Part shown: piece by piece, positions 9,394 through 19,915 of the stretch
How the letters are laid out: every line of letters starts with the position of its first letter
Numbering within the stretch: position 1 is the first letter of the stretch
NCBI GenBank assembly: GCA_947494695.1
Contig: CANLWB010000009.1
Coordinates: forward strand, 62,001-126,000
Reading direction: 5' to 3'
DNA length: 64,000 nucleotides
From: an uncultured Flavobacteriaceae bacterium
GTDB lineage: Bacteria > Bacteroidota > Bacteroidia > Flavobacteriales > Flavobacteriaceae
Position numbers and translations under genes: made by a program
The notes under the pieces: generated by a model
What the model saw: the letters and a program-made list of their open reading frames with translations, nothing else
Told to the model about the DNA's origin: nothing
Database searches by the model: none

Positions 9394-10071
9394 ATGATAA
9401 AAATAACAGATTTAGAAAAATATTATAAAACGGATGAATTGCAAACCATAGCGCTTAACAAGTTGTCCTTTGAGGTTAAAGAAGGGGAATTTGTTGCTAT
9501 TATGGGGCCTTCGGGGTGTGGAAAATCTACCTTGCTTAATATTTTAGGTATGCTAGACGATTCAGATGGCGGTAGCTTTATCTTTAATGGAGAAGAAGTT
9601 ATCGATTATAATGAGCGTAAACGTGCCAATATTCGCAAGCATAACATCGGTTTTGTATTTCAAAGCTTTAATCTAATAGATCAATTGTCTGTTTTCGAAA
9701 ATGTAGAGCTGCCATTAATATACACCGGGGTAAAAAAAGGAGAGCGCAAAAAACGTGTGGAAGAGGTGTTAGAAAAAATGCAGATTATGCACAGACGCAA
9801 GCACTTTCCGCAACAATTATCGGGAGGACAGCAACAACGTGTAGCCGTAGCAAGAGCCGTGGTAAATAATCCGAAGTTAATACTCGCAGATGAGCCTACG
9901 GGAAACTTAGATAGCAGTAATGGTAATGAGGTTATGGACTTGCTAACGGAGTTAAATTCTCAAGGTACGACCATAGTTATGGTAACGCATAGTGAACACG
10001 ATGCCAAATTTACACATCGTATTATTAGGATGTTGGATGGACAAAAAGTAGCAGAAAACACTTTAGTATAA
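9394..10071 (+). CDS. ABC transporter ATPase, MacB/LolD type (ATPase 1)
   Basis: 225 residues, a lone nucleotide-binding domain. Walker A is GPSGCGKS (38-45), the Q-loop FVFQSFN, the signature LSGGQQQR (142-149), Walker B LILADEP with Glu167, D-loop GNLDS, and the switch His199 (VTHSE). All catalytic parts are present, so it should be active. It sits between the adaptor and the first permease. The permeases of the array lack their own ATPase domain, so this protein, or ATPase 2 at 39.5 kb, must power them. Confidence 0.95.
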   Translation: MIKITDLEKYYKTDELQTIALNKLSFEVKEGEFVAIMGPSGCGKSTLLNILGMLDDSDGGSFIFNGEEVIDYNERKRANIRKHNIGFVFQSFNLIDQLSVFENVELPLIYTGVKKGERKKRVEEVLEKMQIMHRRKHFPQQLSGGQQQRVAVARAVVNNPKLILADEPTGNLDSSNGNEVMDLLTELNSQGTTIVMVTHSEHDAKFTHRIIRMLDGQKVAENTLV

Positions 10072-10142
10072 AGAACTAGTTTAACATTTTCTATTGAAAT
10101 GTATCACAAATAATTTTTAACCACAACTATCATATCTAACAT

Positions 10143-12611
10143 ATGAAATCGCATTTTCTAAAATCTATAATGAGAAGCATTATAAACAAGACGTTTTTGT
10201 CACTGGCTAAAATTTCGGGACTTGCGCTAGGGTTTGCTGTTTTTATATTTTTAACAGTAAAAATTCAGTATGAGAACAGTTATGATGAGTTTTGGATAGA
10301 TTCCGAAGATGTTTATAGAGTTGCATTAGATGTCAAATATGCCAATGGTGAAGAAGTTTTATCCGCTAAAAACTTTGGTGGTGCTTCAGAGCTATTAGAT
10401 TTAGAATTACCAGAAGTTATTAGTTATTGTAATTTAGGTAAAGACGTCGTAACTATTTTTAACGGTTCAAAACAAAAAATACAAGATGTAAATTTTATCT
10501 ATACCGACCCTACGTTTTTTGATGTTTTTAAAAGGAAGATTATAAAATCTGAAAGCACCAAACTTTTAGAAAACATTCATGGTGTTGCGATTTCTGAATC
10601 CTTTGCCAAAAAGTTATTTGGAAATGAAGACCCTATCAATAAAGAACTTACGATTAATGAAGGTTGGAAATTTGTTGTAGATGCCGTTTTTGAAGATATT
10701 CCAAGTCATAGCCATATGAAAGTAGATGTTGTGGCTGCTTATAAGTCACTTTTCTATTACATGCAGAATTTTGACAATACCCGTCAAGTCCTAATCAAAA
10801 ACCCGAATTACCAATACCATAAACCAGATCCTTATAGCCAAAGACGTTGGAATACACCAGTACAATACAGACCATACTCTTACATAAAATTGAAAAAAGG
10901 GACACCCATACAAGCGGTTGAATCTAAAGTTGCAGGTTTACTTAGTAAAGTACCATTGCCTTATAGGTTAAAAAAGGGTGATATGAAATTTAAGTTTCAG
11001 CCCATTCATGATATTCATTTAAAGTCAAATTTAAGCCATGAGCAATCCGCCAATGGGAACACAAAGCAAATCCTATTTCTTTATATCATTATAGCCGTAG
11101 TTTTATTTGTATGTGTGATCAATTTTATAAACCTAAATACCATTTCGAATATAGAACAGTTAAAAAACTATTCCATTCGCATATTCAACGGGTCTACTTA
11201 CTGGCAAATTTTCCAAATGATATTAGCAGAAAGCTTTATTTTTAATGGTATTGCTTTATTTATAGCATTGCCCTTAGCTTATGTTTTAATTATTGCAGAA
11301 CTACCCTCGACCAAAGTAGCCCCCTACATATTTTTATCTGTTGTGGCTATTGTTGTCTTGGTGTCTGTTATAGCTGCTCTCATTCCTTTTTTATCAGTGG
11401 TCAAAAATGGTTTTGCCTCAGGATTAAAAATAGGCAAGCAAAAAATAAGTCAAAAATGGAAGTCTCAAAGGGTCATGGTGACTGCTCAATTTTCAATAAC
11501 CATTATATTAATTATTTGCACTACTGGAATTTACAAGCAAATGCAGTTTATGATGGCATCAGATTTGGGGTTTAATGGACAGCAAACCTTGTATAGCTTC
11601 TCCCCTATGACCATGAACCAGCACCCAGATATACCAAATAAACTAAGAACGTTTAGAAATAAATTAGACGCCTTAAGCGACGTAAGCTCCTTTTCGGTAA
11701 GTTCTAGTATACCGGGGCAAAAAGTAAGTCGTCTAAACAATCAAATAAGACCGTTAGGCGTTGCAGAGCCGTTTCCTACCTCTTTTAGTGAAATAAGTAT
11801 TGATGATAATTATATAAAAACTTATGGTATTCATTTGAAAGCAGGTAAAAATTTGAGTGTTCAAAATGATTGGATATCGGATGACATTTTAATCAATGAA
11901 ACGGCATTACCTGCTATGGGAATAGCAAATGCCGTAGATGCTATAGGCCAAGTAATAACTGTTGGAAATAAAAACTGCACCATAGTAGGTGTTATTGAAG
12001 ATTATCACCATGCATCGTTACATACGCCAATAAAACCAAGTATATATACTCAAAACCTACATTGGAATCATAGTGTGGGATATTATTCATTTCAATTGAG
12101 TATTAAGGACATAGACAAAACCATGTCTCAGATTACCCAAATATGGAACGCCTTATATCCTAAAGAAGAATTTATTTATAATTTTTCAGAGGCCTCTTTT
12201 GCAACCCAATATGCAAGAGACCAAAAATTCAATCAAATTTTAACCTACTCCGCATGTTTGGCGCTTTTAATTTCTTGTTTAGGATTGCTTGGTATGGCAT
12301 TGTTTAATATCAAGAAACGTGTAAAAGAAATAGGAATCAGAAAGGTAAGCGGAGCTACCGTAAGTCAGATTATAGTACTACTAAATATAGATTTTTTAAA
12401 GTGGGTTATCATGGCTTACATTATTGCATTACCCATGTCCTGGTATACTATAAATAGATGGTTAGAAGACTTTGCTTATAGAACAAACATGAGCTGGTGG
12501 GTATATGGTTTTGCTGGTTTACTAGCCATAACCATAGCACTTGCAAGTGTAAGCTGGCAAAGTTATAAGGCTGCAACAAATAACCCTGTTGAAGCTCTTA
12601 AAGAAGAATGA
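10143..12611 (+). CDS. Double FtsX/MacB-type ABC permease 1 (divergent)
   Basis: 822 residues. Layout: membrane helix 1 (about 20-41), large periplasmic MacB_PCD-like domain, three membrane helices, a fifth helix (about 445-465), a second periplasmic domain, and three final helices. The second half keeps the FtsX coupling motif KEIGIRKVSGA. In the first half the equivalent stretch reads NYSIRIFNGSTY, so the usual KEVGIRK sequence is lost. The N-terminus (MKSHFLKSIMRS) also differs from the MIRNYFKIAWRNL start of most siblings. It is the most diverged member and lies next to ATPase 1, so it may be the founding partner of the adaptor and ATPase. Confidence 0.9.
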   Translation: MKSHFLKSIMRSIINKTFLSLAKISGLALGFAVFIFLTVKIQYENSYDEFWIDSEDVYRVALDVKYANGEEVLSAKNFGGASELLDLELPEVISYCNLGKDVVTIFNGSKQKIQDVNFIYTDPTFFDVFKRKIIKSESTKLLENIHGVAISESFAKKLFGNEDPINKELTINEGWKFVVDAVFEDIPSHSHMKVDVVAAYKSLFYYMQNFDNTRQVLIKNPNYQYHKPDPYSQRRWNTPVQYRPYSYIKLKKGTPIQAVESKVAGLLSKVPLPYRLKKGDMKFKFQPIHDIHLKSNLSHEQSANGNTKQILFLYIIIAVVLFVCVINFINLNTISNIEQLKNYSIRIFNGSTYWQIFQMILAESFIFNGIALFIALPLAYVLIIAELPSTKVAPYIFLSVVAIVVLVSVIAALIPFLSVVKNGFASGLKIGKQKISQKWKSQRVMVTAQFSITIILIICTTGIYKQMQFMMASDLGFNGQQTLYSFSPMTMNQHPDIPNKLRTFRNKLDALSDVSSFSVSSSIPGQKVSRLNNQIRPLGVAEPFPTSFSEISIDDNYIKTYGIHLKAGKNLSVQNDWISDDILINETALPAMGIANAVDAIGQVITVGNKNCTIVGVIEDYHHASLHTPIKPSIYTQNLHWNHSVGYYSFQLSIKDIDKTMSQITQIWNALYPKEEFIYNFSEASFATQYARDQKFNQILTYSACLALLISCLGLLGMALFNIKKRVKEIGIRKVSGATVSQIIVLLNIDFLKWVIMAYIIALPMSWYTINRWLEDFAYRTNMSWWVYGFAGLLAITIALASVSWQSYKAATNNPVEALKEE

Positions 12612-12683
12612 ATTCATCAATAGAAACTGAAACAGTATTGAAATAAACTCAACCCTTGATCCGGTACAAGAAAACGTACAGTT

Positions 12684-15044
12684 ATGATACGAAACTATTT
12701 TAAAATCGCATGGCGAAATTTGATTAAAAACAAGAGTTTTTCCTTATTAAATATTGCTGGTCTTTCTATAGGCCTAGCAATTGTAATCCTGGTTGCAATA
12801 TGGATTAGTTTCGAGGTTAGTTACGATCAATTTCATGAAAACAAAACTCGTATTTATGAGGTAAATAATCAAGAACTAGTAGATGGAGATATCTGGACCT
12901 GGAATTCTACTCCTAAAATAATGGCATCGGTGATTAAAAAAGATTACCCAGAAGTAGAAAACACAGTTAGATATTTTGATGAGATTTCGTTTCTATTTTC
13001 AATAGGAGACAAAAAAATAAAAACATCGGGTACCATTGTTGATGAAGATTTTTTAAAGGTGTTTAGCTTTCCATTATTAGAAGGTGATAAAACAAGGGCT
13101 TTAAACGGGGTGAATTCGGTTGTGATCACTCAAGACTTAGCAAACAAACTTTTCGATAAAGATAACCCGATCGGACAAGTCTTAAAAATTGATAATACCG
13201 ATACTTTTACCATAACTGGTGTTCTAAAAGACTTACCCCAAAATACAGATTTTAAGTTCGATTTTTTATTACCATGGTCTTATTTAGTTCAAAAAGGCTG
13301 GAATGAAGTGAATTGGAGCAATAACTGCATCACGACCTACGCCAAACTAAAAGCAGGTGTAGATTATTCCAGGTTTTCAAATAAAATTAAAAATCTTCGC
13401 AAAAAGTATGACAAAGCCTCTCCAGAAATGGTCACCTATCTCTACCCCTTTTCGCGTACACATCTATACTCGGAGTTTGAAAATGGTGTGGAAACTGGGG
13501 GAAAAATTGATACGATCAGGATCATTGGTTTTATTGCATTCATCATTCTTATTATTGCCTGTATTAACTTTATGAATTTAAGTACCGCACAAAGCGAAAA
13601 GCGGTCTAAAGAAGTAGGTATACGAAAAGTGGCCGGAGCAAAAAGAAACATGCTCGTTTTTCAATTTCTGGGAGAATCTATGCTTATAACATTTATAGCT
13701 GCCATAGTTGCTTTTTTAATCGTTTTGTTAGTACTTCCTTCGTTTAGTGCTTTTACTAATACCAGTTTATCCTTAAATGTTTCAAATAATTGGTTTTGGC
13801 TTTTTGTTATCGGCATTATATTATTTACTGGATTACTAGCGGGAAGTTATCCGGCCCTATATCTTTCTGGGTTCAAACCGTCTTCTATACTAAAAAAAAC
13901 TTTTAACAAGGTAAATGCCTTAATAACTCCAAGAAAAGTATTGGTTGTGGTACAGTTTTCAATAGCTATAATACTTGTTACAGCTACCTTAACGATTAGA
14001 CAACAGATGGAAAAAGTTCAAAACAGACAATCTGGATATTCTAAGGACAACCTGGTTTACATTAACATAGAAGGCGATATTGAAAAGAATTATTCGCTTA
14101 TTAAAAACGAATTGTTGGCCGCTAATATAGCCACGTCTGTTACCAAAACCAGTGCTCCACTAACAGAGGGTTGGAGTAATTCATGGGACTTTACATGGAA
14201 AGGAAAAGATCCTAATAACAAAACACTGGTGCAAAGGTTTGTTGCAGATGAGGCCATTATAAAAACAGCTGGTTTAAAGCTCATTACCGGTCGCGATTTC
14301 GACTTAAACATGTATCCTACAGATTCTTCAGCGGTAATTATTAATGAAGCAGCAGTAAAGCTTATGGGGTTTAAGACTCCTATTGGTCAAATTATAAAAG
14401 ATAATGGTATGGACTGGCACGTTATTGGGGTGGTTAAAGATTTTGTATTGCAATCTCCTTTTCAGGATGTGGCTCCTATGGTTATTGAGGGAGCAAAAGG
14501 CTTTTTTAATGTTATTCATGTCAAGTTTGCCACCATCCATACACTATCAGAGAATTTATCTAAAACAGAAACCATATTCAAGAGGTTTAATTCAGAATAC
14601 CCTTTTGATTATCAATTTATTGATAAGGCCTATGCAAAAAAATTTGATGACCTAAAGAAAATGGAAAACCTGGTTAGCATTTTAACCTTGCTTACTATTA
14701 TTATTTCATGTTTAGGGTTATTTGGTTTAGCAAGTTATATGGCCCAAAATAGAACTAAGGAAATAGGTGTTAGAAAAATATTGGGGGCTTCCATTAGTCA
14801 TATTTCATACTTACTTACTAAGGAGTTTTTAAAACCTATAATCGTTGCTTTTATTGTCGGGTTTCCACTGGCATGGCACTTTATGAATCGATGGTTAGAG
14901 ACTTTTACCTATAGAATAACTATGTCCTGGTGGGTATTTGCTATATCGGCCTTTTTAATACTGTGTATTGCCTCTGTAACCGTGAGTTATCAATCAATGA
15001 AAGCAGCTATAACTAATCCGGCAAATAGTTTAAGAGCAGAGTAA
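12684..15044 (+). CDS. Double FtsX/MacB-type ABC permease 2
   Basis: 786 residues, with the eight-helix, two-periplasmic-domain layout. It starts with MIRNYFKIAWRNL. Both cytoplasmic coupling motifs are intact: KEVGIRKVAGA (about residue 308) and KEIGVRKILGA near the C-terminus. It ends NPANSLRAE. The second periplasmic domain (SAPLTEGWSN, GRDFDLN, TPIGQII) looks closest to permease 11 at the far end of the array. No ATPase domain is present. The 72-bp spacer before it carries a diverged copy of the array spacer sequence. Confidence 0.93.
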   Translation: MIRNYFKIAWRNLIKNKSFSLLNIAGLSIGLAIVILVAIWISFEVSYDQFHENKTRIYEVNNQELVDGDIWTWNSTPKIMASVIKKDYPEVENTVRYFDEISFLFSIGDKKIKTSGTIVDEDFLKVFSFPLLEGDKTRALNGVNSVVITQDLANKLFDKDNPIGQVLKIDNTDTFTITGVLKDLPQNTDFKFDFLLPWSYLVQKGWNEVNWSNNCITTYAKLKAGVDYSRFSNKIKNLRKKYDKASPEMVTYLYPFSRTHLYSEFENGVETGGKIDTIRIIGFIAFIILIIACINFMNLSTAQSEKRSKEVGIRKVAGAKRNMLVFQFLGESMLITFIAAIVAFLIVLLVLPSFSAFTNTSLSLNVSNNWFWLFVIGIILFTGLLAGSYPALYLSGFKPSSILKKTFNKVNALITPRKVLVVVQFSIAIILVTATLTIRQQMEKVQNRQSGYSKDNLVYINIEGDIEKNYSLIKNELLAANIATSVTKTSAPLTEGWSNSWDFTWKGKDPNNKTLVQRFVADEAIIKTAGLKLITGRDFDLNMYPTDSSAVIINEAAVKLMGFKTPIGQIIKDNGMDWHVIGVVKDFVLQSPFQDVAPMVIEGAKGFFNVIHVKFATIHTLSENLSKTETIFKRFNSEYPFDYQFIDKAYAKKFDDLKKMENLVSILTLLTIIISCLGLFGLASYMAQNRTKEIGVRKILGASISHISYLLTKEFLKPIIVAFIVGFPLAWHFMNRWLETFTYRITMSWWVFAISAFLILCIASVTVSYQSMKAAITNPANSLRAE

Positions 15045-15066
15045 ATCATCATCAATCAAAAAAACC

Positions 15067-17442
15067 ATGATACGAAACTATTTTAAAATCGCCTGGCGAA
15101 ACTTAACAAGAAGAAAAGTCTTTTCAGCTATTAATATTCTGGGGCTCGCCATAGGTTTTGGTAGTAGTATTATAATTTATCTGTTTTTAAACTATCATTT
15201 TTCTTTTGAAAATTTTCATGGCAATGCAGATAGAATTTATAGAATAGACACAGAAGAAACAAGAGGAACTGTAAATCACATAGCAAGTGTCCCTCCAGGT
15301 CTGGCAAATACGTTAAGAGAAGATTACGATTATGCAGAACAAGTTGCCAAAATTGTTTGGAAAGAAAATTTAATAGTAAGTATTACAAGAAATACTAACA
15401 AGGCTAAGTATAAAGAAGAGGTGGCTTTTGTTGAAGACGGTTTTTTTGATATTTTTAGTTACCCTACAATAGGAGGAGACAAACCTAGTCTTTCACGACC
15501 AAATACAGCGGTAATAACCGAAAAAAAGGCGCTAAAAATGTTTGGAAGACGAGATGTCGTGGGAGAAGTTTTTAAACTTGATAATGATAAAGTCATAGAG
15601 ATAGTAGGGGTTTTAAAAGATTTGCCTAAATCTACTTTTTTAAGAACCGATGTTTTTGTTGCTTTTGAAAACCTTAATAGTTTTAACGCCTTTGAAGCTG
15701 GTGAGAGTTGGTATGGAATATCTGGAAGTCTTAAGTGTTTTGCACTTTTAAAGCCAGATGTAAAAAAAGAAGCTTTAGCAACTGCTCTTTTAGAATTTCC
15801 AAAAAAATATAGATCTGAAGATCCTACAACCAAACACATTTATAAGTTACATGCCTTAAATGATATTCACTTTATTAAAGATTATGGAGGTGTAGATACT
15901 ACGTTTCTCATTCTATTTGGAATTATAGGCTTGTTTTTAATAGGAATTGCTGCCATAAATTTTATAAATATATCAACAGCTTTATCTACCTATCGTTCCA
16001 GGGAAATAGGTATTCGCAAAGTATTAGGCAGTATTAAGCAACATCTGTTCTGGCAATTTATTGTTGAAACTTTTTTAATCACTTTAATGGCAGTTCTATT
16101 AGGATTATTAATGACGGTCATTTTTCTTCCAGCATTTAACTCATTATTCGACCTTGAATTATCTTTAAAAACACTTATAAATGTTCAGTTTTTAAGTATG
16201 TTGCTACTACTTTTAGGAGTAGTTACATTTTTATCGGGTTCCTATCCAGGTATTTTAATATCCCGTATTTTACCAGTATTAGCCTTAAAAGGATCGTTTC
16301 TTCAAAAAAACACAAAAGGCATATCTACACGAAAAGTTCTTGTTGTAACACAGTTTTCAATATCAATAATTCTTATTGTAGCCACCATAGTTATCTCTAA
16401 ACAAATTGATTATGCTGTAAATAGTGATTTGGGATTTGATAAAGATCAGGTTGTCATGTTAAGCCTTCCTAAAACTATTGATGATGTTAAACAGAAAAGT
16501 TTAAAACAGCGTTTAAAAAATATTTCAGGTGTTGAAGACGTCTCTATGTGCTTAAGTAGTCCTGGTGCAGCAACTAACAGTTGGTATTCAACTGTTGTAT
16601 ACGATAATAGGCCTGAAGCAGAAAAATTTCAGATTTCATTAAAGGCTGGAGATGAAGATTATTTGAAATTGTATGATGTCTCTTTTGTTGCTGGTAGAAA
16701 CTTTTTCAAAAAAGAACACTCAGATGAAATGATTGTGAATGAGCAATTTGTTAAAAAAATGGGAGAGACTTCTGAGACAATCTTAGGTAAAAAGTTAAGT
16801 CTATATGACGTTACTGGAAACATAGTTGGGGTAATCAAAGATTTTCATAATGAAAAATTCACCAATGGTATAAGTGCTATAGTCATTACCCCTAATGTTG
16901 ATTGGTATAGAGAAATATCACTAAAAATAAGCCCTTTAGACACTAAAAGCACTATAGCTAATATTGAAAGAGAGTGGTCTCAAGTGTTCCCGAATCATAT
17001 TTTTGATTACCGCTTTTTAGATGATAGTATTAACCGACAGTATAGAACAGAGCAACACTATCTTTTTCTATCAAAGGTATTTTCAGGATTAGCCATATTA
17101 ATAGGTTGTTTAGGTATATATGGGTTGATACTCTTTTTTGCACATCAACGTATTAAAGAAGTTGGCATCCGAAAAGTTCTAGGCAGTAGCATAAGTCATA
17201 TATTGAGTTTGTTCTCTGTAGATTTTCTCAAGCTTATATTAATAGCAGGGGTCATAGCTACACCAATCTCCTGGTATTTAACAGAACAATGGTTACAAGA
17301 GTATGTATATAGAACTAAAATACACTGGTGGTACTTTGCCATTGCTATTGTTGCTGTAATGTTAATCACGCTCATAACCATAAGTTATCAAACAGTAAAA
17401 GTTGCAATGACCAATCCTATTAAAAGTTTACGGACAGAATAG
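15067..17442 (+). CDS. Double FtsX/MacB-type ABC permease 3
   Basis: 791 residues. It starts with MIRNYFKIAWRNL, with first helix about 22-44. The motifs are REIGIRKVLGS (first half) and KEVGIRKVLGS (second half), and it ends NPIKSLRTE. The periplasmic domains differ clearly from those of permeases 2 and 4 (for example RRDVVGEVFKLDND and GASPGAA-type stretches are not shared), while helices and coupling motifs are alike. It is only 22 bp after permease 2, so almost certainly on the same transcript. Confidence 0.93.
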   Translation: MIRNYFKIAWRNLTRRKVFSAINILGLAIGFGSSIIIYLFLNYHFSFENFHGNADRIYRIDTEETRGTVNHIASVPPGLANTLREDYDYAEQVAKIVWKENLIVSITRNTNKAKYKEEVAFVEDGFFDIFSYPTIGGDKPSLSRPNTAVITEKKALKMFGRRDVVGEVFKLDNDKVIEIVGVLKDLPKSTFLRTDVFVAFENLNSFNAFEAGESWYGISGSLKCFALLKPDVKKEALATALLEFPKKYRSEDPTTKHIYKLHALNDIHFIKDYGGVDTTFLILFGIIGLFLIGIAAINFINISTALSTYRSREIGIRKVLGSIKQHLFWQFIVETFLITLMAVLLGLLMTVIFLPAFNSLFDLELSLKTLINVQFLSMLLLLLGVVTFLSGSYPGILISRILPVLALKGSFLQKNTKGISTRKVLVVTQFSISIILIVATIVISKQIDYAVNSDLGFDKDQVVMLSLPKTIDDVKQKSLKQRLKNISGVEDVSMCLSSPGAATNSWYSTVVYDNRPEAEKFQISLKAGDEDYLKLYDVSFVAGRNFFKKEHSDEMIVNEQFVKKMGETSETILGKKLSLYDVTGNIVGVIKDFHNEKFTNGISAIVITPNVDWYREISLKISPLDTKSTIANIEREWSQVFPNHIFDYRFLDDSINRQYRTEQHYLFLSKVFSGLAILIGCLGIYGLILFFAHQRIKEVGIRKVLGSSISHILSLFSVDFLKLILIAGVIATPISWYLTEQWLQEYVYRTKIHWWYFAIAIVAVMLITLITISYQTVKVAMTNPIKSLRTE

Positions 17443-17470
17443 AGCGCATTCATCAAAAAATGAACAGATC

Positions 17471-19900
17471 ATGGTATTAAACTATTTTAAAATCGCTTGG
17501 CGAAGTTTTATAAAAGATAAAAGTTTTACAACCATTAACTTATTAGGGCTAGCAACAGGATTTGCCATAGCCTTATTAATTATTCAATATGTAAGGTTTG
17601 AATTGAGCTATGAAAACACACATAAAAAAGCCGATAGAATCGTAAGGTTGACTTATGATATCATGGATGGTGAAACAGTAAGTTCGCAAGACTGTGAAAC
17701 AAACCCACCATTAGGAGCTCGGTTAAAAAGAGAATTAGCCGAAGTTGAAAACTATACAAGAGCCTATCAAATAGGTGAACCAACGGTAACTATAAAGGTT
17801 GATAATAAACAGTTTATTGTAGAGAAAGTGTATGCTGCAGACGCTGCTTTCTTTGATGTATTTACATACCCTTTACTCTATGGTAATGATGCCCATCTTT
17901 TTAAAAAACCCAATCAAGCTGTTGTTACAGAATCTACGGCATTAAAATATTTTAACCGGAAAAATGTAATTGGAGAAACAATTGTATTACCAGCAGCAGG
18001 AAAGGAAATGTTGTTAGATATTGTTGGTGTTGTAAAAGACAGTCCATCAAACACGCATCTAAAGTTTGATATGTTGATGTCTTATTCTACCATGTTAAAA
18101 GACCCTATTATGCAAGCTTTTTATGGAGAAAGAGAAGATAACTGGAGTGGGAATAACACCTATACTTATGCATTATTGAACGAAAAAGCAGCTTACAAAA
18201 ATTTTACAGATAACCTGGTAGGGTTTAATGAAAGATTGAGACTTGAAGACAAGATGCTAACCGATAGAGTGATTGGTCAAAACATAAAAGACATTCATTT
18301 ATATTCTAATAAACCTTTTGAACCAGAACCCAACGGAAGTGCTTCTACGGTATTTTTCTTATTAGGTGTTGCTTTTTTAGTGATAATTAGTGCCTTTGTA
18401 AACTATGTGAATTTGGCAACGTCTAAAGCTTTAGACAGAGCTAAAGAAGTAGGCGTTAGAAAAGTAGTAGGTTCAACGAAAAGCCAGTTAAGAGTTCAGT
18501 TTTTAACAGAATCGCTATTAATGAACCTGTTAGCTGCGTTGTGTGCTTTGGTTATTATCTTTTTTGTTAAAGAACGCTTTATCGAGATAGCTGGATTACC
18601 TATACGTTTTAGTGTTTTTTCAGATGTGTTTTTCTGGGGGATTCTTGGAGTATTTTTAATATTAGGTGTCTTGTTTTCTGGTGTATATCCAGCTTTGGTG
18701 TTATCGTCTTTTAAGCCTTCACTCATTTTAAAAGGAAACTTTACGCATTCATTTAAAGGTGTGTTGTTACGTAAATCATTGGTTGTATTTCAGTTTAGCG
18801 TAACTATTGTCTTGCTAATATTGGTGTTTACCATTACAGAACAATTGAGTTTTTTGAGAGATATGGAATTGGGTATTGAAACAGAAAATACCATAATCGT
18901 TGAAGCCCCAATACAAAGTAATTTAGGAGAGAAGTATGCTGTGTTTAAACAGCAATTATTGGCAAACGCCAATATAGAGAATGTATCCTTATCTGGAGCT
19001 GTACCTGGAGAATTGGCTAATGAAATGAGTACAACTACTGGAATTAATCTTTCGGAATCTTCCGAAGAACATAACCATAATTTTTACATTACTACTATTG
19101 ATGAAAACTTTATTCCGCTAATGAATATGGAGTTATTGTCAGGTTCAAATTTTGATGCAACCAGTACATCGGAAAGGAAAGAAATTATTGTTAATGAAAG
19201 AGCTCTTAGCCTTTGGGGTGTTCGTGATTACGAATCGGTCATTGGAAAAAAAATAAAGATGTGGGAAGCAGAATGGACAATAAAAGGTGTCCTTAAAGAT
19301 TACCACCAAGAGTCTGCCAAAGTACCATTTGTTCCCATTATTCATCGATTTTCAAATTCCTTCGATGGTTTAGCAACAGTTAAATTTCACAACGGTAACG
19401 CTAAAGAACAATTAGCGCAATTAGAAGCAGTTTATAAGTCAGTATTTCCAGAAGCACCGTTTTCATACTTTTTCATGGATACCGAGTTTGACAAACAATT
19501 TAAAGCAGACAGACGTTTTCAGGCTGTATTTAATGTGCTTACAGGCTTTGCTATATTAATTGCATGTTTGGGATTATTTGGTTTGGCTTCTTTTACCGTT
19601 TTAAAACGAAAAAAGGAAATAGGAATTCGAAAAGTAATAGGTGCAAGCGTCACAAATATTTTGGTGCTACTATCAAAAAACTTTGTAAAAACGGTGTTGG
19701 TATCTATGTTAATTGGGGCACCTATAGCCTATGTATTGGCAAATAATTGGCTGGAAAACTTTGCCACCAGAATATCCCTAAACTTATGGCTGTTTGCAGT
19801 GCCAGTATTATTGGTTATGGTACTTGTTATGTTTTCAATAAGTGTAAAAACAATTAACGCAGCTTTGGTAAATCCAGTAAAATCACTAAAGCAAGAATAG
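17471..19900 (+). CDS. Double FtsX/MacB-type ABC permease 4
   Basis: 809 residues. The N-terminus is the variant MVLNYFKIAWRSF. Coupling motifs are KEVGVRKVVGS and KEIGIRKVIGA; the C-terminus is NPVKSLKQE. The first periplasmic domain begins like that of permease 10 (FELSYENTHKKAD... ENYTRAYQIG, compared with FEFSYEKHIENAD... EHATRAYFEP). Permeases 4, 10 and perhaps 1 thus seem to form a subgroup. The gene follows permease 3 by 28 bp and precedes permease 5 by 15 bp. Confidence 0.93.
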   Translation: MVLNYFKIAWRSFIKDKSFTTINLLGLATGFAIALLIIQYVRFELSYENTHKKADRIVRLTYDIMDGETVSSQDCETNPPLGARLKRELAEVENYTRAYQIGEPTVTIKVDNKQFIVEKVYAADAAFFDVFTYPLLYGNDAHLFKKPNQAVVTESTALKYFNRKNVIGETIVLPAAGKEMLLDIVGVVKDSPSNTHLKFDMLMSYSTMLKDPIMQAFYGEREDNWSGNNTYTYALLNEKAAYKNFTDNLVGFNERLRLEDKMLTDRVIGQNIKDIHLYSNKPFEPEPNGSASTVFFLLGVAFLVIISAFVNYVNLATSKALDRAKEVGVRKVVGSTKSQLRVQFLTESLLMNLLAALCALVIIFFVKERFIEIAGLPIRFSVFSDVFFWGILGVFLILGVLFSGVYPALVLSSFKPSLILKGNFTHSFKGVLLRKSLVVFQFSVTIVLLILVFTITEQLSFLRDMELGIETENTIIVEAPIQSNLGEKYAVFKQQLLANANIENVSLSGAVPGELANEMSTTTGINLSESSEEHNHNFYITTIDENFIPLMNMELLSGSNFDATSTSERKEIIVNERALSLWGVRDYESVIGKKIKMWEAEWTIKGVLKDYHQESAKVPFVPIIHRFSNSFDGLATVKFHNGNAKEQLAQLEAVYKSVFPEAPFSYFFMDTEFDKQFKADRRFQAVFNVLTGFAILIACLGLFGLASFTVLKRKKEIGIRKVIGASVTNILVLLSKNFVKTVLVSMLIGAPIAYVLANNWLENFATRISLNLWLFAVPVLLVMVLVMFSISVKTINAALVNPVKSLKQE

Positions 19901-19915
19901 AAAATATTTGAAACT

